From contig NZ_AVCS01000015.1 of NCBI RefSeq assembly GCF_000498495.1, positions 1 to 64,000 on the forward strand: a DNA stretch of 64,000 nt, given 5' to 3'. Below, in pieces: positions 57,776 to 64,000 of this stretch. A program made the position numbers and the translations under genes. This DNA is from Flavobacterium enshiense DK69 (GTDB lineage Bacteria; Bacteroidota; Bacteroidia; Flavobacteriales; Flavobacteriaceae). The first letter of the stretch is position 1; each line of letters starts with the position of its first letter. The notes under the pieces are model-generated. The model was given only the letters and a program-made list of their open reading frames with translations. It was not told where the DNA came from and made no database searches.

Positions 57776-58732
57776 ATGCAGCAAACTACAAACACTGTCC
57801 TTATGATTCGTCCTGTGGCATTTCGCAGGAACGAGCAGACCTTGGTTAATAATTTCTACCAAAAAACAGGTGAAACGTTATTGCCGGCAACAGCTAATGC
57901 TAAAGCACAGGTTGAGTTTGATGATTTGGTAGCTAAGTTGCGCAGTGTTGGCGTAAACGTTATTGTTGTGAACGATACTTTAGATTCGGATACACCGGAC
58001 AGTATTTTTCCAAATAACTGGATTTCTTTCCATCAAACAGGCGATGTGGCTTTGTATCCGATGTTTGCAGAAAACCGCCGTCTGGAAAGAAGAGAAGATG
58101 TTTTGGATATCATGGAAGAAAATGGCTTTTATATCGAACAGCTTGTTGACTACAGTTCGGCAGAAGAAGAGGGGCTTTTTCTTGAAGGAACAGGAAGTTT
58201 GGTGTTAGATCGTGAAAATATTAAGGCATACTGCGCGCTTTCCGAAAGGTCCAATGAAGAACTCATGATCGAGTTTTGCGAAGACTTTGAAATGAACCCG
58301 GTGATTTTTGAAGCTTTTCAAACGGTAAATGGTGAGCGTAAACCTGTTTATCATACTAATGTGATGATGAGTATAGGGGAAACTTTTGCGGTAATTTGTG
58401 CTGATTGTATCGACGACAATAAAGAACGAAAGATGGTTTTGGATTGTCTTAAATCGGATGGAAAAGAAATTATTCTGATAACAGAAGATCAAATGAACAG
58501 TTTTGCTGGAAATATGCTTCAGGTACGAGGCACGAATGATAAACGTTACTTGGTTATGAGTACGGCAGCTTGCCAAAGTTTGACTCCGAAACAGGTCACT
58601 ACTCTTGAAAAACATTGCGAAATTTTAACTTCAAACCTGGATACTATCGAGTCATGCGGGGGCGGAAGTGCGCGCTGCATGATGGCAGAAGTGTTTTTGC
58701 CGAATACAGAAGATGAAGAAGATTTAGATTAA
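57776..58732 (+). CDS. ctlX: CtlX-type citrulline hydrolase (amidinotransferase fold)
   Basis: A 318-residue guanidino-group-modifying enzyme. The family marks are MIRPVAFRRNEQT at the N-terminus, DSIFPNNWISFH (about 75-86), LEGTGSLVLDR (Glu137), the catalytic His193 in VYHTNVMMSIG, and the nucleophile Cys301 in GGGSARCMMAE. This matches the CtlX group, described as a citrulline ureidase giving ornithine. It starts 4 bp after the arginase stop, so both enzymes would deliver ornithine. A different guanidine substrate (for example dimethylarginine) is possible. Confidence 0.85.
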   Translation: MQQTTNTVLMIRPVAFRRNEQTLVNNFYQKTGETLLPATANAKAQVEFDDLVAKLRSVGVNVIVVNDTLDSDTPDSIFPNNWISFHQTGDVALYPMFAENRRLERREDVLDIMEENGFYIEQLVDYSSAEEEGLFLEGTGSLVLDRENIKAYCALSERSNEELMIEFCEDFEMNPVIFEAFQTVNGERKPVYHTNVMMSIGETFAVICADCIDDNKERKMVLDCLKSDGKEIILITEDQMNSFAGNMLQVRGTNDKRYLVMSTAACQSLTPKQVTTLEKHCEILTSNLDTIESCGGGSARCMMAEVFLPNTEDEEDLD

Positions 58733-58752
58733 TTTTGTTTAAAATATCTAAT

Positions 58753-58784
58753 AAAAAATGGCCTCAATTGAGGCCATTTTTTTT
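58753..58784. terminator. bidirectional terminator (ctlX / marC)
   Basis: 30-nt perfect palindrome AAAAAATGGCCTCAA / TTGAGGCCATTTTTT between the convergent ctlX and marC genes. Confidence 0.95.
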
Positions 58785-58787
58785 ATA

Positions 58788-59411
58788 TTAAATGGTTTTG
58801 AAAATGTTAACGACCGAACTACTGATGTATTGAACTCCAATGGCAATAACAATAAATCCAATAATCCTTGAAATTGCCACAATACCCGAGGCACCCAAAA
58901 TTCGAGATAAATAATGAGCGCTATGTAAAATAATAAAAATGGCTAGTGCTACGGCTAAAATGGCTCCGCAAACAATGGCTTTATCTGTGTAGTCGGGGTA
59001 GTCCTGATAAAATGCAATCAGTAGCGAAATGGAACCCGGTCCTGCAAGCATTGGGATGGCTAATGGGGTAAGGGCAATGTCGTTTCTTTTTTGAGCATCG
59101 CTGGCTACCTTTTTGTTGACCCCTCTTTTTTTTCCTAAATTCCCGCTTAACAGGGCAAAACCGGAACTTACGATTACAAGTCCTCCGGCAATACGTAATG
59201 CATCAATGCTGATTCCGAAGAATTTTAAAACATATTCACCGATGAAAAAGGAGATGATTAATATAATAAAAACGTTGATGGCTGTCCAAAGCGAAGTTCG
59301 GGAACGCTCTGATTTACTGTCGTGTTGTGTTAATCCAACAAAAATGGGTACGGCTCCTAAGGGGTTTAAAACTGAAAATACGGCCGCGAAAATGTAAATA
59401 AATAACTCCAT
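58788..59411 (-). CDS. marC: MarC family membrane protein
   Basis: A 207-residue inner-membrane protein from ATG 59411 (MELFIYIFAAVFSVLNPLGAVPIF), with six predicted helices. FSVLNPLGAVPIFVGLT and LAIPMLAGPGSISLLI are the two inverted-repeat signatures of MarC/NAAT. The family is put down as amino-acid or multidrug transport but its role is unsettled. An in-frame TTG at 59471 lies upstream of the -7 box at 59423-59430 and is rejected. Confidence 0.9.
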   Translation of the reverse strand: MELFIYIFAAVFSVLNPLGAVPIFVGLTQHDSKSERSRTSLWTAINVFIILIISFFIGEYVLKFFGISIDALRIAGGLVIVSSGFALLSGNLGKKRGVNKKVASDAQKRNDIALTPLAIPMLAGPGSISLLIAFYQDYPDYTDKAIVCGAILAVALAIFIILHSAHYLSRILGASGIVAISRIIGFIVIAIGVQYISSSVVNIFKTI

Positions 59412-59422
59412 TGGTTTTGTTG

Positions 59423-59430
59423 CAAAATTA
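59423..59430 (-). promoter_or_regulatory. marC promoter -7 box
   Basis: TAATTTTG on the minus strand, 11 nt before the ATG at 59411; fixes the start. Confidence 0.65.
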
Positions 59431-59555
59431 AATCGATTAGTAAAGATGCGTGTAAATATTGGGTTAACCAATAATTATTATATTGAAAATTCCCTGATTC
59501 ACTAAAATAGGAAAAAAAGGATAAAAACAGTAACTTTATTAAAAAAATAATACAG

Positions 59556-59912
59556 ATGAAAACACTGGTTATTGGAGCTTCGGTGCATCCGGAACGTTTT
59601 TCTTTTTTGGCGGTTGACAGCCTGCTTCAGCATGGTCACGAAGTTGTGGCTATAGGTGGTCATAAGGACAATATCGGAAATGTGAAAATTGAAACCGAAA
59701 AATTACCCTTTGAAAATGTTCACACTGTCACAATATACCTGAACCCAATGCGGCAAAAGGAATATTATGATTATGTAATCCGCCTTAAACCACAAAGGGT
59801 TATTTTCAATCCGGGAGCAGAGAATAATGAGTTTTTTGATTTGCTCAAAAAGGCACATATTCCGTTTGAAGCCGCTTGTACGTTGGTGTTATTAGCTACC
59901 AATCAGTATTAG
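59556..59912 (+). CDS. CoA-binding domain protein (YccU-like)
   Basis: A 118-residue Rossmann-fold protein of the CoA_binding family. VIGASVHPERFSFLAVDSLLQHGHEVVAIG is the nucleotide-binding start, then IYLNPMRQKEYYDYVI, and RVIFNPGAENNEF before the conserved Cys of FEAACTLVLL. Such stand-alone domains bind CoA; the cellular role is unknown. A TAACTTTA sequence at 59531-59538 is a weak -7 box. Its stop overlaps that of the convergent symporter gene by 4 bp. Confidence 0.85.
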   Translation: MKTLVIGASVHPERFSFLAVDSLLQHGHEVVAIGGHKDNIGNVKIETEKLPFENVHTVTIYLNPMRQKEYYDYVIRLKPQRVIFNPGAENNEFFDLLKKAHIPFEAACTLVLLATNQY

Positions 59913-61405
59913 AATCGGGTTTCTCCGGTAGCGGGTTTACTTATCAGCAATAAACCAAGCAGTGTTATCAATCCGTTAACAATGATCAATTCAAATGAAA
60001 ATACATAGCCGCCAAACCAGTCTTTCGAATTGGAATTGATGAAATAAGTAATCAGCGGTGACACTATACAGATAAGAGGAACAAGCTTGTCGTTAACTGT
60101 TTTCGATTTTATGAAAAGTCCAAATCCATACAATCCCAAAAGCGGACCATACGTATAACCGGCAACTGTAAAAATCATCGTTACTACTGATTTGTCGTTA
60201 AGCGAATTGAAAACCAATATCACCAAAAACATCAAAAATGAGAAGGCAAGGTGAACCAGATGCCTTGTTTTAACCGTTTGCATATTATTGGCATTCTCGG
60301 CTTTGTCCATCCCAAGAAAATCAACACAAAAAGATGTGGTTAAAGCTGTTAGCGCACTGTCTGTTGTTGCAAAAGTTGCTGCTGTCAGTCCCAGAAGGAA
60401 GATTACCGCTGGAATAATGCTTAAATGTTTGAAGGCGATTTCGGGGAAAAGATAGTCGGTTCGGGTAACTCCATCAACCATTGGGATAGCAACACCATTT
60501 TTTTCGGCATACATATAAAGTAATGCTCCTACGCTTAAGAAGAAAATATTAATCAGTACAAAAATCCCCGTGAAGGTAAACATGTTTTTTTGTGCTTCGC
60601 CGATGTTTTTACAACTCAGGTTTTTCTGCATCAGATCCTGATCCAGTCCCACCATTGCAATTGTCACAAACATTCCGCCCAAAATCTGCTTTACGACATA
60701 ATTCCCCTGAAGGTAATCTTCGTAGAAAAATATTTTGGAATAATTACTGTTCTTAACGGCTTCAAAAGCTTCAATTGCACTGAAATCCAAACTTCTGCAA
60801 ACAAATATAATCGTCAGGAATACGGAGGAAACCAGGAAAAATGTCTGTAATGTATCGGTTATGATGATGGTTTTCAGTCCGCCGCGATAGGTGTAGGCGA
60901 AAATCAGACCAAGAGAAATCAGGACGGTAGCTGCAAAAGGCACGTTGAAATCGTCAAAAACATAACGCTGAAGCACAATTACCACCAAATACAAACGGAA
61001 AGCGGATCCAATGGTACGGCTGATTAAGAAAATGATTGCTGAAGTCTTGTAACTTATTGTTCCCAGTCGCTGTTCGATATAACCGTAAATGGATGTCAGG
61101 TTCATTCGGTAATATAAAGGTAGAAGTACCTTGGCAATAATAATGAATCCAATCGCGTTTCCTAGGATGAACTGGAAGTATTTGAATTGTAAATCGGGAT
61201 TTCCCACTTCACCCGGAACCGAGATAAAGGTGACGCCGGAAAGTGCGGTTCCGATCATTCCGAAAGCCACCAGGTACCATTTCGAATTTTTATTCGCTTT
61301 GAAAAAAGTATCGTTGCTGTGATCTTTTTTGCTTACGATGTTGGAAATCAGAATAAGAAGTCCGAAGTAAATGATGATAATGGTAAGTATGGTTGCCGAT
61401 GTCAT
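59909..61405 (-). CDS. sodium:solute symporter (SSS family)
   Basis: A 498-residue inner-membrane transporter with about 13 helices. [21 protein letters not shown] (helix 2), [18 protein letters not shown] and [21 protein letters not shown] (the sodium-site helix 8/9 region) are SSS hallmarks. The substrate (for example sugar, proline or sialic acid) cannot be told, and the neighbours give no help. It is divergent from recR, with about 85 bp between the start codons. Confidence 0.9.
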   Translation of the reverse strand: MTSATILTIIIIYFGLLILISNIVSKKDHSNDTFFKANKNSKWYLVAFGMIGTALSGVTFISVPGEVGNPDLQFKYFQFILGNAIGFIIIAKVLLPLYYRMNLTSIYGYIEQRLGTISYKTSAIIFLISRTIGSAFRLYLVVIVLQRYVFDDFNVPFAATVLISLGLIFAYTYRGGLKTIIITDTLQTFFLVSSVFLTIIFVCRSLDFSAIEAFEAVKNSNYSKIFFYEDYLQGNYVVKQILGGMFVTIAMVGLDQDLMQKNLSCKNIGEAQKNMFTFTGIFVLINIFFLSVGALLYMYAEKNGVAIPMVDGVTRTDYLFPEIAFKHLSIIPAVIFLLGLTAATFATTDSALTALTTSFCVDFLGMDKAENANNMQTVKTRHLVHLAFSFLMFLVILVFNSLNDKSVVTMIFTVAGYTYGPLLGLYGFGLFIKSKTVNDKLVPLICIVSPLITYFINSNSKDWFGGYVFSFELIIVNGLITLLGLLLISKPATGETRF

Positions 61406-61477
61406 TGTTTAAATTTTATTGCGCCAATTTACACAAATAATATTCAAATAGACAAATCGGATAATTCTCAAATTATT

Positions 61478-61485
61478 TACTTTTG
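61478..61485 (+). promoter_or_regulatory. recR -7 box, leaderless geometry
   Basis: TACTTTTG, then CGAC, then ATG 61490. The open frame reaching back to 61319 crosses this box and is not used. Confidence 0.7.
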
Positions 61486-61489
61486 CGAC

Positions 61490-62110
61490 ATGGAATTTTC
61501 TTCAAAATTATTAGAGCGAGCAGTAAACGAAATGGCTCAGCTGCCCGGCATCGGAAAACGAACGGCATTGCGACTTGTATTGCATTTATTAAAACAGCCG
61601 AAAGAACAGACAGAACAGTTTACATCAGCATTGCTCAAGATGCGGGAGGAAATAAAATTTTGTAAAAAGTGCCACAATATTTCGGATGTGGAGATTTGCG
61701 ACATTTGCTCGAACCCATCTCGTGACGGTTCGGTTATTTGTGTGGTGGAAGACATTCGCGACGTGATGGCTTTGGAAAATACCGGAATGTTTAAAGGATT
61801 ATATCATGTTTTGGGTGGTAAAATTTCTCCGATTGATGGTGTTGGGCCGAGTCAGTTAAATATTAATTCACTGGTGGAGAAAGTAAAATCCGGCGCGGTG
61901 AAGGAAATTATTTTTGCTTTGAGTTCGACTATGGAAGGTGATACCACTAATTTTTATATCTATAAGCAGATTAAGGATTGTGAGGTAATCACTTCTACTA
62001 TTGCGCGTGGAATAGCCATTGGGGATGAACTGGAATATGCAGACGAAGTGACATTAGGGCGCAGTTTAATTCATAGAATTCCATTCGAGAATTCGTTAAA
62101 GAATATGTAG
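61490..62110 (+). CDS. recR: recombination protein RecR
   Basis: A 206-residue DNA-binding protein of the RecFOR pathway, from ATG 61490 ([15 protein letters not shown]). Helix-hairpin-helix [12 protein letters not shown] (18-29), zinc finger Cys58, 61, 70 and 73 ([16 protein letters not shown]), and a Toprim domain ([17 protein letters not shown] ... [15 protein letters not shown]) are all in order. Length is normal. Confidence 0.96.
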   Translation: MEFSSKLLERAVNEMAQLPGIGKRTALRLVLHLLKQPKEQTEQFTSALLKMREEIKFCKKCHNISDVEICDICSNPSRDGSVICVVEDIRDVMALENTGMFKGLYHVLGGKISPIDGVGPSQLNINSLVEKVKSGAVKEIIFALSSTMEGDTTNFYIYKQIKDCEVITSTIARGIAIGDELEYADEVTLGRSLIHRIPFENSLKNM

Positions 62111-62166
62111 TTGTTACTTTTTTCTTTAATATCCCCGAATATGTTTAAAAATATCAATTGAAAAAC

Positions 62167-62174
62167 TATATTTG
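62167..62174 (+). promoter_or_regulatory. exopolysaccharide locus promoter -7 box
   Basis: TATATTTG, 11 nt before ATG 62186, with TTTA 19 nt upstream as a weak -33. Confidence 0.7.
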
Positions 62175-62185
62175 TTTTTTTTAAA

Positions 62186-62989
62186 ATGAGAATGATGAAA
62201 AAAGAATTATTTCTTTTGCTGTTACTTATAGGAATTTCTTCGGTTTCGTGCATATCTACAAAAGAATTGACATACCTTCAGAATAAAAATCAGGACGACA
62301 GTTTGTCTGTAAACGTTCACCCAATTGGTAGTAAACCTTACAGAGTTCAGGTAAATGATATATTGAGCGTAAATATTAAGGCTTTAGATCAGAAACTGGT
62401 GGACATATTTTCACTATCAGGATCTCAAGGAGGGAGTCAGTCGGAGCAAGCCATGTATTTTGAAGGGTTTACGGTGGATGATCACGGAAATATCAGAATG
62501 CCGATTTTGGGTGAGATGAATGTCTTGGGATTTACATTGGATGAAATCCGTCTTAAAGTGGAAAAACAGCTTTTGGATGAGTATTTTAAAAAAGAGGCCA
62601 ATATTTTCGTTACCGTTAAATTAGCGGGATTACGATATACGATTAATGGTGAGATCGGCAGTCCCGGTACCAAAATTTTGTTTCAGGACAAAGCTACGAT
62701 TATGGAAGCTATAGCAAACTCAGGGGATATTACCCTTACCGGAAACAGAAAAGAAGTGTCGATTATCAGACAGTATCCACACGGGACAGAAACCCATAGT
62801 ATTGATCTGACCGATGCAAAGGCAATGCAATCACCCTATTACCTTCTACAGCCTAATGACTATATTTATGTTAAGCCGTTAAGACAAAAAACATGGGGAA
62901 CGGGTACAACCGGAATGCAGTCCGTAGCGACCATTATTACGGCATTGTCTTTGTTTACAACAACGCTTGTGTTACTTAAAAGTCTATAA
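62186..62989 (+). CDS. Wza-like polysaccharide export lipoprotein
   Basis: A 267-residue outer-membrane exporter subunit. The signal sequence ends SSVSC, so Cys22 is a likely lipidation site. The poly-export domain (about 47-140: YRVQVNDILSVNI, FTVDDHGNIRMPILGEMNVLGFTLDEI) is followed by an SLBB-type segment (YTINGEIGSPGT) and NDYIYVKPLR. A C-terminal hydrophobic helix (about 245-267) is typical of Bacteroidota versions. The next gene starts 3 bp later, so it heads a capsule or exopolysaccharide operon. Confidence 0.9.
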   Translation: MRMMKKELFLLLLLIGISSVSCISTKELTYLQNKNQDDSLSVNVHPIGSKPYRVQVNDILSVNIKALDQKLVDIFSLSGSQGGSQSEQAMYFEGFTVDDHGNIRMPILGEMNVLGFTLDEIRLKVEKQLLDEYFKKEANIFVTVKLAGLRYTINGEIGSPGTKILFQDKATIMEAIANSGDITLTGNRKEVSIIRQYPHGTETHSIDLTDAKAMQSPYYLLQPNDYIYVKPLRQKTWGTGTTGMQSVATIITALSLFTTTLVLLKSL

Positions 62990-62992
62990 TTT

Positions 62993-64000
62993 ATGCTGGA
63001 TATCAAAGATTTTTCTTTTACCGAAAATCAGAGCAGTTTTGATTTTAAAGGTTTTCTGCTGAAAGTTTCCAGTTATTGGAAATGGTTTGTGGTTTCCCTG
63101 GTTATCGCGTTTACAATTGCATATCAGGTCAATATCCGCAAGGAGAAAATTTACGAGATGGAGTCTTCCATTGTCGTAAAAGATGAGAATAATCCTTTTT
63201 TTACATCCAATACAAGTTTGGTTTTTAACTGGGGCGGGACTTCAGATAAAGTACAGACTATCATTACAGCCTTAAAATCCAGATCACATAATGAGGCAGT
63301 GGTGAAAAAACTTAATTATTATACTGATTATCTTATTCAGGGGAAATACAAATTACTCGATGCCTATGGGCAAGTTCCCTTTTATATTGTAATTGATGAA
63401 GAGAGAGACCAGTTGGCTGGAATTCCGGTCCGTATTAAATTCTTAAGTGAGAGTGAGTATCAGTTGACCGTTAATTTTGAAGCCAATGAAGTGAAAACTT
63501 TAGTTTATGCTACAAATTCCCGCGGTTCAAAGCTGGTTCGTGACAGTGAGATTACTAAAAAATATAAAGTAGGGGAGGCTGTTGATTTGCCTTTTCTGAA
63601 TTTTAAGCTGCAAATCAATGAAGATCCGGGTAGCTACGTGGGCAGCGAATATTATATCCGCTTCAATGATTTTGACGGGACCGTGGCAAGGTACAAAGGG
63701 ATAGATATAGAGGCCGGCGACAAAGCCGGATCTGTTATTACTTTGGGACTTCAGGGAACAAATAAAGCAAGATTAGTTGATTATCTTAATGCGACTGTAG
63801 AAATCCTAAGAAAGAAGCAGTTGGACAGTAAGAATCAGTTTGCTATCAATACCATTGCATTTATTGATAGTACGCTGCTGGCGATGGAAGGACAGTTGAA
63901 AAATACCGAAAGGGAGTTGGAGGATTTCCGAAAGGATAAGAACGTATTTGAGCTTGAAGGCGGTGGTGAGAAATTAACAGAGCGACTTTCGAATTTTGAT
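62993..64000 (+). CDS. Wzc-like polysaccharide co-polymerase, 5' part
   Basis: Open from ATG 62993 to the window end (336 codons). The protein has an N-terminal Wzz domain: a first transmembrane helix at about 31-46 (WKWFVVSLVIAFTIAY), then a periplasmic part with SRSHNEAVVKKLNYY and IRFNDFDG-type segments. A coiled-coil start (STLLAMEGQLKNTERELEDFRKD) is near the cut. In Flavobacteria such proteins continue into a cytoplasmic tyrosine autokinase; that part is outside the window. It would control chain length and export with the Wza-like lipoprotein 3 bp upstream. Confidence 0.87.
   Translation, partial: MLDIKDFSFTENQSSFDFKGFLLKVSSYWKWFVVSLVIAFTIAYQVNIRKEKIYEMESSIVVKDENNPFFTSNTSLVFNWGGTSDKVQTIITALKSRSHNEAVVKKLNYYTDYLIQGKYKLLDAYGQVPFYIVIDEERDQLAGIPVRIKFLSESEYQLTVNFEANEVKTLVYATNSRGSKLVRDSEITKKYKVGEAVDLPFLNFKLQINEDPGSYVGSEYYIRFNDFDGTVARYKGIDIEAGDKAGSVITLGLQGTNKARLVDYLNATVEILRKKQLDSKNQFAINTIAFIDSTLLAMEGQLKNTERELEDFRKDKNVFELEGGGEKLTERLSNFD

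Overview
The window is chromosomal DNA of a Flavobacterium-like member of the Flavobacteriaceae (Bacteroidota). Five things point there: several secreted proteins end in type A C-terminal sorting domains of the type IX secretion system (T9SS); promoters repeatedly show the Bacteroidota -7 box TAnnTTTG instead of a sigma70 -10; Shine-Dalgarno sites are nearly absent; family-typical genes occur (S46 dipeptidyl peptidase, PNGase F, CtlX, a DUF6261-like protein); and the ribosomal cluster lacks tuf between fusA and rpsJ. No rRNA, tRNA, CRISPR array, insertion sequence, prophage or replication origin was seen.

Region 1 (1-32.7 kb) is mixed housekeeping and surface functions. It opens with two T9SS cargo proteins, then an M3 peptidase (dcp), purKE, a very large repeat-rich T9SS cargo, and a run hpt-adk-CNNM/CorC protein-obg. 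Next come a DUF6261-like protein, an exported S46 dipeptidyl peptidase of DPP7 type, and a secreted carboxypeptidase-regulatory-domain protein divergent from a TPR protein-mpl pair. They are followed by radC, an ABC transporter plus DUF3299-like cassette with a His-rich permease loop, yjjG, rarA, a rhomboid protease, an alpha/beta hydrolase, rlmB and an Omp85-like outer membrane protein.

Region 2 (32.8-50.0 kb) is the ribosomal super-cluster: str (rpsL-rpsG-fusA-rpsJ), S10 (rplC to rpsQ), spc (rplN to rpmJ, with secY and infA) and alpha (rpsM-rpsK-rpsD-rpoA-rplQ), all on the plus strand. A near-perfect promoter precedes rpsL. A second promoter, built into a 15-bp perfect inverted repeat, separates rpsJ from rplC. 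Structured spacers precede rpsH and rpsD and are candidates for ribosomal-protein autoregulation. rpmJ is present as a short gene of the zinc-free type.

Region 3 (50.2-64 kb) carries carA, eno, a secreted PNGase F-type glycoamidase that looks inserted between eno and gltA, gltA, a small amphipathic protein, an arginase-CtlX pair (arginine/citrulline catabolism), marC, a CoA-binding protein, a sodium:solute symporter and recR. It ends in the start of an exopolysaccharide export locus (Wza-like lipoprotein and a Wzc-like co-polymerase cut by the window end).

The least ordinary signals are non-coding. They are three dispersed copies of one composite intergenic repeat, degenerate heptamer tandem repeats, three genes whose -7 box ends exactly 4 nt before ATG (probable leaderless mRNAs), the palindrome-embedded rplC promoter, and the bulged terminator-like element before rpsD. 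No clearly novel multi-gene system was recognised; the best candidate for an under-described gene cassette is the ABC/DUF3299 trio at 23.0-25.4 kb.
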